Part shown: positions 43,958-50,710 of the stretch, piece by piece
Position numbering within the stretch: the stretch's first letter is position 1
Layout of the letters: each line of letters starts with the position of its first letter
Source: Acinetobacter corruptisaponis
GTDB lineage: Bacteria; Pseudomonadota; Gammaproteobacteria; Pseudomonadales; Moraxellaceae
NCBI RefSeq assembly: GCF_030053775.1
Contig: NZ_CP125669.1
Span: forward strand, 1,049,962 to 1,113,961
DNA length: 64,000 nucleotides
Reading direction: 5' to 3'
The notes under the pieces: generated by a model
What the model saw: only the letters and a program-made list of their open reading frames with translations
Told to the model about the DNA's origin: nothing
Database searches by the model: none
Position numbers and translations under genes: made by a program

Positions 43958-45588
43958 TGCATTACCTCACTGGTAAGTTGATGTTCCGCACCCTTGGCAA
44001 TCACATCCCCAGCCTTATCCAGCATGGCTTGCTGTGCCTGTTGCTGTTGCTGTTCCTGCATAGCTTTCTGCCGTGCTTGACGCAATTCCTGCACTTCATC
44101 CGCCGTTCGCATGATTGTTTGAGGAACGCCACGGCCATTGCCGATTAATACCGCCACAGCATCAAAATCCACATTGTCTAAAATGGTTTGGTCTACTGCT
44201 GACATCTGCCCCAAACTAGCCACGTATTGCTCAGTCGCCATGACTTCTTCCATACGCTGACTACGCGCCAAAGGGGATACAAATTTGAATGACAGGTTAC
44301 GCCCCCAAAGCTCTTGGGGTGGCTGACCAAGCACACCAGAACGCAAGGCAAGCCCGAAACAACGGTCTAAAATTGATTTCAGGTACTCAGACTGCAAACG
44401 CCCGTACATTGGACCCAACATCTGGCGGATCAGCTCGACACGGGTATGGATCTCTGTAGCTGTCATCTGCTGTGTACCAATTGGCGGCAACTGGTCAGCC
44501 ATAAGCTTTTTACGGATACCGCCTTGTAAATTGGTAATGAGATAATCCGCTATCTGGAAATTTGTCCCATCGTCAAGCCGCTTCATAGAATCAACACTAT
44601 TGGCTACAATCACCTTACGTGGACCAATACGAACAGTATGAGGATTTAAGGTCCCATCATCTTCCGCAATCCACATGCCAGCTATCTGCATTTCTGCCGA
44701 ATTAATAGTAAGTTTCATCAATTCATTGACCGTCTTGGCATCAGCCAAGGCTAAAGTCATCTGACCATTGCCATAAACTGAGTTGGGTAAACGGCGTAAA
44801 CGTGGCACAGCGCATGGGAACTCGTGATAGCCAGATTCTTTCATCATGTGCTTATTGCTCAGATCAATGTGATATGAAGCAAAAGGCATATCTTTATTGA
44901 TCTGCCCTGCACCCTTTGACTTTCTTGGCTGTATGACGTGTAAAAGCTTGTACTTGGTATCTGGTGAACGTTTGGCAGTCTGGACAACGGTAAAATGACA
45001 ATTATCCTCACCATAGGTATTGATCATGGTTTCGGCCGTCATCTCATGTTCACGGTAAATTGTGTCAATAATGCCGTCCGCACGGGTTGAGCCTATATAA
45101 CAACTACCCGTTGACCACGACTCAAACACATAACCGCCGTTGGCTTCGCGGTCAATGTCAGTGTAGAGAACGCCCCAGCCTGCAACCGCAACATCAGTTA
45201 TGGTCTCAAAGCTTTCACTGTCAAAATTTGCAGCGTGAATATTGCGCCACATAAATTGACAGACATCTTCAAGCCAGCGCTCACCCTCAGTCAGTACAGC
45301 CAAGTCGTCTATACCATCAGGCTGAGCTTTAAACCAAATCGCATTGCTTGGCGTTACGCCGTTCATAATCATTGAAACAAGGACTTGAACCGAATCTGCG
45401 GCTGTAGAATCGTATAGATCAGCACGTTGCTGCTGTTGCGTCTTGCTATTCTCAACTGTAGAAGAAAAGCATTGCTGACGCTCAGGCGCACCGTACTTGT
45501 AACATTCTGACCAGTGCGCTTCATAGTTCGCACGAGCAGACTTTAATTGATCAAGTCGCGTACAAAGTTGCTGTGCGAAATTAGACAT
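43954..45588 (-). CDS. Portal / head-to-tail connector (T7 gp8-like)
   Basis: 544-aa portal protein. Typical podovirus-connector pattern: LCTRLDQLKSARANYEAHWSECYKYGAPERQ in pieces near the start, MNGVTPSNAIWFKAQPDG, LPNSVYGNGQMTLALADAKTVNEL, and LIRQMLGPMYGRLQSEYL. Gln-rich C-terminal tail. First large gene of the late operon, with the start overlapping the previous stop (TAATG). Assignment is firm for family, moderately firm for subfamily. Confidence 0.9.
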   Translation of the reverse strand: MSNFAQQLCTRLDQLKSARANYEAHWSECYKYGAPERQQCFSSTVENSKTQQQQRADLYDSTAADSVQVLVSMIMNGVTPSNAIWFKAQPDGIDDLAVLTEGERWLEDVCQFMWRNIHAANFDSESFETITDVAVAGWGVLYTDIDREANGGYVFESWSTGSCYIGSTRADGIIDTIYREHEMTAETMINTYGEDNCHFTVVQTAKRSPDTKYKLLHVIQPRKSKGAGQINKDMPFASYHIDLSNKHMMKESGYHEFPCAVPRLRRLPNSVYGNGQMTLALADAKTVNELMKLTINSAEMQIAGMWIAEDDGTLNPHTVRIGPRKVIVANSVDSMKRLDDGTNFQIADYLITNLQGGIRKKLMADQLPPIGTQQMTATEIHTRVELIRQMLGPMYGRLQSEYLKSILDRCFGLALRSGVLGQPPQELWGRNLSFKFVSPLARSQRMEEVMATEQYVASLGQMSAVDQTILDNVDFDAVAVLIGNGRGVPQTIMRTADEVQELRQARQKAMQEQQQQQAQQAMLDKAGDVIAKGAEHQLTSEVMQ

Positions 45589-45764
45589 TATCCACCACCC
45601 AATTTTGTTTTGGTATTGGCATCAAAAGCACCGCTTAACACGCTTGAGCTGTTCGCTGTACGGCGGTTAGCCTTTTTCATGTTGGCTTCCATCGTTGCCT
45701 TTTCTGCTGCTGCCTTGGCATCTGCTTCGGGGTCTTGACGCACAATTTTAGGAGAACCACACAT
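45588..45764 (-). CDS. Small conserved phage protein
   Basis: 58-aa protein beginning MCGSPKIVRQDPEADAKA, a motif recurrent in short proteins next to podovirus portal genes. Ala/Lys-rich helix, no membrane segment. Ribosome site AAGGAG lies 8 nt upstream in the end of the preceding gene; its stop overlaps the portal start (TAATG). This gene is easily missed because of its size; the coupling on both sides supports it. Function unknown. Confidence 0.72.
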   Translation of the reverse strand: MCGSPKIVRQDPEADAKAAAEKATMEANMKKANRRTANSSSVLSGAFDANTKTKLGGG

Positions 45765-45765
45765 A

Positions 45766-46140
45766 TCAGGACTCCTTAGAACCCCAGCCTTGAGCTGTTA
45801 AAACTTGGGCTGACTGTTTTGGTTGCTGAATTGGTGGAGTACCGTGTTGTGTAGCTTGGGCCTGCGGCAACGACATAGAGCGCAATTTAGCCTCAATACG
45901 TGCCTGCCCTGCCAATAGCTTGATGGCCCAGTCAGGCGGTGTTTGTTCGCCTGTCTCACCAAGCTGGCCTGCATCTAATTCACTTGGTGGCTGTTCAGGA
46001 TTGGCTGTAGTGGTGTCGGATGGCTGATCTTGCTGCGCTTGGACTGTCTGCCCTGCACCTTTATCAGTATTGGTATTTTGTTCTGTGGTTTCAGTCTCAG
46101 GCGGTGTTTGCTCGCCTGGCACCTTGGTTGCTCGTGCCAT
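45766..46140 (-). CDS. Hypothetical low-complexity protein at the head of the late operon
   Basis: 124-aa protein rich in Thr, Gln, Glu and Pro, probably largely disordered, with one more structured patch (PPDWAIKLLAGQARIEAKLRSM). Start ATG lies directly at the U tract of a terminator, with AGGG in the hairpin as possible ribosome site. First gene of the structural block; perhaps a virion or assembly accessory protein. No family recognised. Confidence 0.6.
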   Translation of the reverse strand: MARATKVPGEQTPPETETTEQNTNTDKGAGQTVQAQQDQPSDTTTANPEQPPSELDAGQLGETGEQTPPDWAIKLLAGQARIEAKLRSMSLPQAQATQHGTPPIQQPKQSAQVLTAQGWGSKES

Positions 46141-46169
46141 AAAAAAGCCCTATCGTTACGGATAGGGCT
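46141..46169 (-). terminator. Terminator at the entry of the late operon
   Basis: 9-bp stem agccctatc / gatagggct, 6-nt loop, six U leftwards; the next start codon ATG overlaps the end of the U/A tract. Preceded by the conserved element at 46190-46209. This is where early transcription would have to be antiterminated to reach the structural genes. Confidence 0.86.
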
Positions 46170-46189
46170 AGTGTTCGTTATGGGCGGTA

Positions 46190-46209
46190 GCGGTTTGTTG
46201 GGTGTTTAA
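46190..46209 (-). promoter_or_regulatory. Conserved pre-terminator element, copy 4
   Basis: Minus strand TTAAACACCCAACAAACCGC; the TAA stop of a 22-codon ORF is within it. 20 bases separate it from the terminator stem. Confidence 0.5.
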
Positions 46210-46274
46210 ACTATGTCTTTAATAATAGAAAACTGCTCTTTGCTGATAATAATTGGTTCACAGCTTAGTCTCAT
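46206..46274 (-). CDS. Possible 22-residue peptide
   Basis: Tiny ORF whose ATG overlaps the stop of the upstream gene (TAATG), beginning MRLSCEPIII and ending KDIV. Coupled translation would make it likely to be read. It ends directly at the conserved pre-terminator element. May be a leader peptide for the terminator or just chance. Low confidence. Confidence 0.3.
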   Translation of the reverse strand: MRLSCEPIIISKEQFSIIKDIV

Positions 46275-46528
46275 TAATTCCATTTCAACTTCCTTTTTAA
46301 ATAAAAATCCCTCATCTTATGATTATAAAGGTAAGACTGTAAGAGTATTACTATTTTAGAAAGTGCATCATTATTTATTTTATTATCTGTAAAATACTTA
46401 AGAGTATTATTTAAAAAAATACTATCTGATTCAGCAACAGACATACCGCTAAATATCCAAGTGATATTAATCTCATGCAATATAGAATTAATATCACCTT
46501 GTTCTGCAAAATAATGGATTAAACTCAT
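46274..46528 (-). CDS. Hypothetical small early-late junction protein
   Basis: 84-aa protein, helical, A+T-rich, starting inside the end of the HTH protein gene (ATGA overlap). No domain recognised. The last full gene of the replication operon before the late-operon terminator. Confidence 0.55.
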   Translation of the reverse strand: MSLIHYFAEQGDINSILHEINITWIFSGMSVAESDSIFLNNTLKYFTDNKINNDALSKIVILLQSYLYNHKMRDFYLKRKLKWN

Positions 46529-46977
46529 TTACCTATCTCACTGTCTAATTGCTCAATCACGCCGTCCAGCTGATCCAATAAATCAAGCTGACCAATATCG
46601 TATTTGTATGTTAAAAACTCTCCCTCACGCGGGTAACGTTCAATCCAAGTCATTTCCTGCCAAAGCTGAATAAATGCATCCCCATGATCGTAAAATGGAC
46701 GTGAACCTACAGCCCAGGATGAGACAGCATTGGCAGAGCATCCCAACACATAGGAAATCTTTTCATGTGACCAGCCTAGATTCCTTAAATCTAAAATCAT
46801 GCGTACGAAATCAGGTGGTTTATATCCACGCCGTTTGACAATAAATTTTTTCGCCTGCTGACGTGCTGAAACAAAACGCGCGCGCGCACGAGGATCGTTT
46901 GAGAAATAATACAAATCCCCCCCACTGGCTTTCCCACCGTCACGAAATAAGTCAAAACCACTTGGGTGTACTTTCAT
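46525..46977 (-). CDS. HTH protein in antiterminator position
   Basis: 150-aa protein with a basic N-terminal half (RARARFVSARQQAKKFIVKRRGYKPP in part) and a helix-turn-helix-like segment LGWSHEKISYVLGCSANAVSSW about residues 70-92. It follows the RusA gene, where lambdoid phages have the Q antiterminator, and comes just before the first late terminator. Candidate late activator/antiterminator by position; no recognised Q-family signature, so the role is inference. Confidence 0.6.
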   Translation of the reverse strand: MKVHPSGFDLFRDGGKASGGDLYYFSNDPRARARFVSARQQAKKFIVKRRGYKPPDFVRMILDLRNLGWSHEKISYVLGCSANAVSSWAVGSRPFYDHGDAFIQLWQEMTWIERYPREGEFLTYKYDIGQLDLLDQLDGVIEQLDSEIGK

Positions 46978-46983
46978 TGATAT

Positions 46984-47493
46984 TCACTCCAATTCCATTA
47001 CTTTTAATTTTATTAAACCGCCTTTAACGACCTCACCACGTTTTACTATCAGTTCGTCAAACTGCTCATCGTCAATGCATAGGCCACATTTAACGAGGCT
47101 GTCGATTGTTGCTTTCAGGTAGTTATCAATGTCCCGTGTCTGGTAATTGGGAAAATGAAATGTGACTTCGAGTTTTAAACGTGCTTCTGTTTGTAGTGGA
47201 GGTATTAATGCTTTGATAATCATATGAAAAGCTTTTGCTTTATCGCTTAAAACAAACCTCTTGCCTGACTTAACCCAATAATGATTTACAGACGGCGGGT
47301 ATGTTGCGACTTCACAACTTAAAATAAAATTTTCCTTAGTAGCTTCATTTCGCTCCAATTTGCGCTCTAAACAATTATTTTTTGCTTGCTGTACCTTTGC
47401 ATCATTTTCAGTTTTTAATCGCTCCTTGCTCAAATTAGCCCTGTTTCTGTGCGCTTTTAGGTGTGCTTGTAGCTGATCTTCACTCCATCTCAT
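46984..47493 (-). CDS. RusA-family Holliday junction resolvase
   Basis: 169-aa endonuclease. RusA core: SVNHYWVKSGKRFVLSDKAKAF in part, VTFHFPNYQTRDIDNYLKAT with the conserved Asp residues, and KCGLCIDDEQFDELIVKRG. Compared with RusA (120 aa) it has a charged N-terminal extension of about 60 residues. Resolves branched recombination and replication intermediates. Overlaps the replication gene by four bases. Confidence 0.9.
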   Translation of the reverse strand: MRWSEDQLQAHLKAHRNRANLSKERLKTENDAKVQQAKNNCLERKLERNEATKENFILSCEVATYPPSVNHYWVKSGKRFVLSDKAKAFHMIIKALIPPLQTEARLKLEVTFHFPNYQTRDIDNYLKATIDSLVKCGLCIDDEQFDELIVKRGEVVKGGLIKLKVMELE

Positions 47494-48542
47494 GCCTTAC
47501 CCTCCACATTGCCAATAAATCCAACGTCACGGAGATAGGATGCCCAGTGCTTTAGGTTTTCAGGATCACGAAGTTTTACAGCGATACGGGATTCAAAACT
47601 TTTCTGTGATTCACCAGAGTTGGCATAGGTACAAGCAAAATCAGGCAAAGCACAAAGTTTTCTGCTGAACATATTGATTTGAGGGTCAGTAAGATTTTTT
47701 GTTCCAGGTGATGTTTTTGCCTTGGCCGTAGTTTTTGGTTTTGAGGTAGATAATTTTTGGATTCGATAAATCCAGTAATTCATCCAGCCTTGCGCTGTGG
47801 TTTTTTCCCGTGTTGTGGACCACTGAACAAAATTTTTCAACTCAGCCAAAATAAATTCATCGGTGAGCTGTGAATTTTGTTTTCGTGCTTGGGCCGTGAA
47901 ATCGGATTTAACCGTGTACTGGTTTGCCAGTTCCCGAAGTGTGTAAATTTCCTTGTCGTCCTGATGATATTCGACTGAGCTGTCAAACATCTCAAAATCC
48001 AAGTTATCCACAGGCAATTTCTTTTTTTTATTTTCTAAAGAATTCTTATTATCTATTGTGAGTTCACTAGGTGAACCAGTTTTAGTTCCCTTAGTGAACC
48101 GATCTTGGTGTTGTAGGTGAACTGGTGTCGTAAGTGAACTAGTTCCCTTAGTGAACCGATCTATTAGAGAAATTTCATTTAAACGATACTTTTTTACCCC
48201 CTGTTTTCCTGATTCCATGACTGAAATAACGCCAAAATCTATAAGTTCCTTTACCCCTGCTGAAACAGTTTTACGCCCCAGTTGACGTGCCCCCTCTAAC
48301 TCACCACCCTGCAATTGAGAATAGCTGACAAAATCAGACTCTTTATTGTGTCCGTTGATGCGGTTCTCTAATTCGGCATAAACATTCCGAGCAGCGTCAG
48401 AAAGGAAAGGGTAAACTTCCTCCCTGTACAATCGGCTCGACATCACATAGCCTTTTTTAAATCTATCGCTATACATGCCCCTACTAGCCTCTTGTTGCTC
48501 TTGCTGAGGCTTAGGAAACTGAATCACTGGTGCAGTATTCAT
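47490..48542 (-). CDS. Replication initiator (lambda O-like) containing the origin
   Basis: 350-aa protein. Residues about 25-130 form a winged-helix initiator-like domain (MSSRLYREEVYPFLSDAARNVY, GRKTVSAGVKELIDFGVISV). The middle, about 130-185, is repetitive (DRFTKGT occurs twice) because its DNA carries iteron repeats. The C-terminal part (FILAELKNFVQWSTTREKTTAQGWMNYWIYRI in pieces) resembles a DnaT/primosome-type domain. No separate DnaC-like loader or helicase gene is seen next to it. So it would bind its own origin and recruit host helicase. Confidence 0.72.
   Translation of the reverse strand: MNTAPVIQFPKPQQEQQEASRGMYSDRFKKGYVMSSRLYREEVYPFLSDAARNVYAELENRINGHNKESDFVSYSQLQGGELEGARQLGRKTVSAGVKELIDFGVISVMESGKQGVKKYRLNEISLIDRFTKGTSSLTTPVHLQHQDRFTKGTKTGSPSELTIDNKNSLENKKKKLPVDNLDFEMFDSSVEYHQDDKEIYTLRELANQYTVKSDFTAQARKQNSQLTDEFILAELKNFVQWSTTREKTTAQGWMNYWIYRIQKLSTSKPKTTAKAKTSPGTKNLTDPQINMFSRKLCALPDFACTYANSGESQKSFESRIAVKLRDPENLKHWASYLRDVGFIGNVEGKA
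48018..48060. other. AT-rich tract next to the iterons (possible unwinding element)
   Basis: Run of A/T (tttctttttttattttctaa, attcttattatctatt) directly adjacent to the iteron array inside the replication gene. Equivalent to the AT-rich region of lambda ori. Inferred role: helix opening. Confidence 0.5.
48062..48157. repeat. Iteron array, putative replication origin
   Basis: Five direct copies of T-x-R-GTGAAC-Y: starting at 48068, 48091, 48114, 48131 and 48148 (spacings 23, 23, 17, 17 bases), plus an inverted GTTCAC at 48062 making a GGTTCAC/GTGAACC-like dyad with the first. Lies within the O-like gene as in lambda. The 19-mer gttcccttagtgaaccgat occurs twice. Confidence 0.68.
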
Positions 48543-48544
48543 AG

Positions 48545-48868
48545 CTACTTATCCTCAATGCGTTTTACATAACCGCCAAAAAAGAAAAGCAAGCCCGTCT
48601 GTGCCAAGCTATGCTCTATTTCTTGCGAAATTCTCCAATCACAACGGAATCTCCACTCCATACACTCACGCCACTCCATACACTCACGCCACTCCTTACG
48701 GTTTACGGCGGCGTTATCAGGGCGGTATCCACGTTTGATCAGGTTGTTTTTGTTGCGCTGGAACATCCAGTCCAAAATTGCCAAGGCGTCGGCATGATGC
48801 TGTTGTATCCAATTCAATTTTTTTAAAGGGTCTTGGTTTTGCTGGTTGTTCTGTGATAAGCTGGTCAT
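48545..48868 (-). CDS. Hypothetical protein in replication operon
   Basis: 107-aa soluble protein between the RHH protein and the replication initiator. Central segment contains an in-frame duplication (EWRECM occurs twice, then EWRF) from an 18-bp tandem repeat at about 48655-48695. No family recognised; Trp and Arg-rich. Starts 15 bp after the RHH gene end on this strand. Confidence 0.6.
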   Translation of the reverse strand: MTSLSQNNQQNQDPLKKLNWIQQHHADALAILDWMFQRNKNNLIKRGYRPDNAAVNRKEWRECMEWRECMEWRFRCDWRISQEIEHSLAQTGLLFFFGGYVKRIEDK

Positions 48869-48883
48869 CTGAACTACCTCATA

Positions 48884-49192
48884 TCAATTTATTGGTATGG
48901 CAATAAGGCTCAACTGGTCGCACAGTTGGGCTTTTTTTGTGCCTATTCGTTTTGGGGTGATGTCAATAATTGGCTGGGGTGACAGCTCAAACGTATCTGC
49001 TGTATCTGTGGTAAGAGCAAATGCGGTTTGGAGAGAATGTAAAAACTCCTCCACATCTTGGATTTCTCTCATGCAGATTGAACGTATCAATTCAGACAGA
49101 CTTAAATTACGTGACTTTGCTATTGCTTCCAGCTTCCGCTTTTCAATATCAGTGCATTTATGGGTGATGCTCTCTATTAATTTTTCAGACAT
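48884..49192 (-). CDS. Ribbon-helix-helix-like phage regulator
   Basis: 102-aa protein. Residues 8-42 (CTDIEKRKLEAIAKSRNLSL, SELIRSICMREI) look like an Arc/CopG-type ribbon-helix-helix domain; the C-terminal part has no recognised fold. Second gene of the leftward early operon after the Cro-like gene; position suggests a secondary regulator (CII-like role) but this is inference. Confidence 0.6.
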   Translation of the reverse strand: MSEKLIESITHKCTDIEKRKLEAIAKSRNLSLSELIRSICMREIQDVEEFLHSLQTAFALTTDTADTFELSPQPIIDITPKRIGTKKAQLCDQLSLIAIPIN

Positions 49193-49201
49193 AGAGACAC
49201 C

Positions 49202-49375
49202 TCAAGACTTAGCCAATGGCTTTCTTCCAGCCGCTATGTCTTTAATCTGGTACTCGCGAGCAATCGGAATGGGCTTATCACCCCACTTGTAAATGGCCTC
49301 TGTTGAAATGTTTAAAATTTTGGCTAATTCTGGAATTGTGCATTGCAGCAAATTCAATGCTTCAGACTTTTTCAT
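49202..49375 (-). CDS. Cro-like repressor
   Basis: 57-aa protein with a compact HTH: SEALNLLQCTIPELAKILNI then STEAIYKWGDKPIPI, typical of small Cro-type proteins. Start ATG 49375 chosen: the upstream extension would place the start (49444) within the promoter and operators. First gene of the leftward early operon, transcribed from PR and divergent from cI; expected to bind the same operators. Confidence 0.8.
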   Translation of the reverse strand: MKKSEALNLLQCTIPELAKILNISTEAIYKWGDKPIPIAREYQIKDIAAGRKPLAKS

Positions 49376-49387
49376 AAAATCAAATTC

Positions 49388-49452
49388 GATAACTTTAGTT
49401 ATCATTATTCTATTACTTAAAGTTAGCGTGTCAATAGCTAACATAAGTTATC
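49388..49452. promoter_or_regulatory. CI/Cro operators, switch region
   Basis: gataactttagttatc (49388-49403) is a perfect 7+7 palindrome. A second site at 49437-49452 (gctaacataagttatc) matches it at 13 of 16 bases, and a weaker one lies near 49411-49427. The same palindrome occurs twice at 50946-50986. Binding is inferred from symmetry and position. Confidence 0.78.
49407..49434 (-). promoter_or_regulatory. PR-like promoter for cro operon
   Basis: Minus strand -35 TTGACA (49429-49434), 16-bp spacer, -10 TAGAAT (49407-49412). Start near 49400, inside the perfect operator palindrome, so repressor binding would block it. Confidence 0.8.
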
Positions 49453-49463
49453 TATTGCCTAGG

Positions 49464-49475
49464 TATATTGTTTTA
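49464..49475 (+). promoter_or_regulatory. PRM-like -10 for cI, probable leaderless transcript
   Basis: -10 TATATT at 49464-49469 places the expected start at or next to the A of the cI ATG (49475); no ribosome site precedes the ATG. The -35 region is poor and overlaps the operator at 49437-49452, so activation by bound repressor is possible. Confidence 0.5.
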
Positions 49476-49834
49476 TGGAAACTATAGGTTCTCGCATTCA
49501 TACATTAAGAACGCAAAAGAAGCTCTCACAGAAAGTTCTTGGTGAGTTTCTTGGTGTTAGCGGTGTTACTGTCTTAAAGTGGGAAAAAGATGAGAATGTT
49601 CCAAAACATGAAAGCCTTGTTGCATTGGCAGTCAAACTAGATACGACTATTGATTATATTTTGTATGGAACGACTGAGCAGAAAGGAAATAAGCTTGATC
49701 AACTTATACAAAAATTACAGTTACTTTCAAAGCAAGGGGAACTTACTGATGAAAGAATTGGGCTGATTGATGGAATTGTAAATAGCTGGAAACCACTCCC
49801 AAGTAGTGAAATCACGGCACAAAAAACGGGCTAA
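49475..49834 (+). CDS. CI-like repressor without protease domain
   Basis: 119-aa lysogeny repressor. HTH_3 domain residues 1-65: IGSRIHTLRTQKKLSQKVLG, EFLGVSGVTVLKWEKDENVP, LVALAVKLDTTIDYILYG. Residues 70-119 form a short, probably dimerising tail. The S24 (LexA-like) self-cleavage domain of lambda CI is absent. It is divergent from the Cro-like gene with operators between. Without the cleavage domain, induction by RecA-promoted cleavage is not expected. Confidence 0.88.
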   Translation: METIGSRIHTLRTQKKLSQKVLGEFLGVSGVTVLKWEKDENVPKHESLVALAVKLDTTIDYILYGTTEQKGNKLDQLIQKLQLLSKQGELTDERIGLIDGIVNSWKPLPSSEITAQKTG

Positions 49835-49878
49835 TTTTAAAATTTTGCCTAAAGTCTAATTGATTAATAGAGGAAATA

Positions 49879-50064
49879 ATGGATAAAGGTAAATTATTCT
49901 TCTGGTTATGGCAGTTGGGTAGCATCCCAACGCTTATATACTTATTGTTTTTTAATACAAATTACAATTGGTGGAATTGGATAATACTTATTCCTGTCAA
50001 TTTTTTCTTGGCAGAAATATGGCCGATATATTGGCTTTTAAAATGGATAGGCTTTGCATTATGA
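49879..50064 (+). CDS. Small lysogeny-operon membrane protein
   Basis: 61-aa very Trp-rich, hydrophobic protein with two membrane segments (FFWLWQLGSIPTLIYLLFF and WNWIILIPVNFFLAEIWPIYWLL). AGAGGA ribosome site 6 nt upstream. Located downstream of cI in the same direction, therefore likely expressed in the lysogen. Small membrane proteins at this place often mediate superinfection exclusion; no direct homology recognised. Confidence 0.65.
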   Translation: MDKGKLFFWLWQLGSIPTLIYLLFFNTNYNWWNWIILIPVNFFLAEIWPIYWLLKWIGFAL

Positions 50065-50085
50065 AATCTATTTTTATGGTGTGTT

Positions 50086-50592
50086 ATGTCTCTTGATAGA
50101 AGTTTACAACTAAAACTACTTGAATATATGGCTGCAAAATATCCCTACCATTGGGATTTTTACAATGATTTTCCAGAGGGATCAGAAAATTATGAGGCTG
50201 CATTAAGAAATTTATATTATTTAATGCAGCATGAACTGGTGGAAAAGAAAAGTTTAACACTAAGTAATTACAACGGTACTGGATTTAATTTGATTATTCA
50301 CCTACCAACAATCAGTCAAAAAGGGATGGATTTTTTGGCTGATGATGGTGGGCTTTCTGCAATTCTTGGCGTTGTTACCATTAAGTTTGAAGCTGACACA
50401 TTAAGAACTATTTTAGAACGCAGAATCAATCAAGCGGAGGCAACCCCTGAACATAAGCAGTCAATGATTGATGGCATTCGAGAGCTGCCTGCCGAGTCCA
50501 TAAAACACCTGACCATGAAACTACTGGATGAGGGCTTAGATAATCTACCGAATGCGATTGTACTAATTGGAACGTATCTTGGACTATCCTAG
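50086..50592 (+). CDS. Hypothetical lysogeny-operon protein
   Basis: 168-aa soluble protein. N-terminal half looks like a winged helix (QLKLLEYMAAKYPYHWDFYN, LRNLYYLMQHELVEKKSL, ISQKGMDFLADDGGLSAIL); the C-terminal half is helical (LERRINQAEATPEHKQSMID). Similar proteins, with the GMDFLADDGGLSAILG motif, occur near phage repressors, but I know no assigned function. Third gene of the cI transcript. Its last 167 bases overlap an antisense ORF. Confidence 0.7.
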   Translation: MSLDRSLQLKLLEYMAAKYPYHWDFYNDFPEGSENYEAALRNLYYLMQHELVEKKSLTLSNYNGTGFNLIIHLPTISQKGMDFLADDGGLSAILGVVTIKFEADTLRTILERRINQAEATPEHKQSMIDGIRELPAESIKHLTMKLLDEGLDNLPNAIVLIGTYLGLS

Positions 50593-50710
50593 AAAACTCT
50601 AGATATTGATTCCCAATATCGACTAGAAAAGTATCATGTTCAGTTTTCACATCAACATAAACCCCCTTTCTTGGTGGATTGATCACGATTGATTTTGGTG
50701 ACTTAATCAT
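50426..50710 (-). CDS. Small antisense ORF with strong ribosome site
   Basis: 94-codon ORF starting MIKSPKSIVINPPRKGVYVD. GGAGG lies 6 nt before the ATG and the start overlaps the upstream ORF stop, as in real coupled genes. The first about 40 codons are in otherwise non-coding DNA; the remainder runs antisense to the 3' end of the 50086-50592 gene, so the protein may be a truncated or fused remnant. No family recognised. Confidence 0.4.
   Translation of the reverse strand: MIKSPKSIVINPPRKGVYVDVKTEHDTFLVDIGNQYLEFSRIVQDTFQLVQSHSVDYLSPHPVVSWSGVLWTRQAALECHQSLTAYVQGLPPLD

Noticed and set aside
25664..46170. TAATACCC blocks as T7-type phage promoters
   Set aside because: Only the first six bases agree with the T7 promoter, the blocks precede terminators rather than genes, and no phage RNA polymerase gene is in the prophage.
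48062..48157. CRISPR-like array in the replication gene
   Set aside because: Repeats are only about 10 bp, spacings are 17-23 bp and they lie inside a coding region with no cas genes; iterons fit better.
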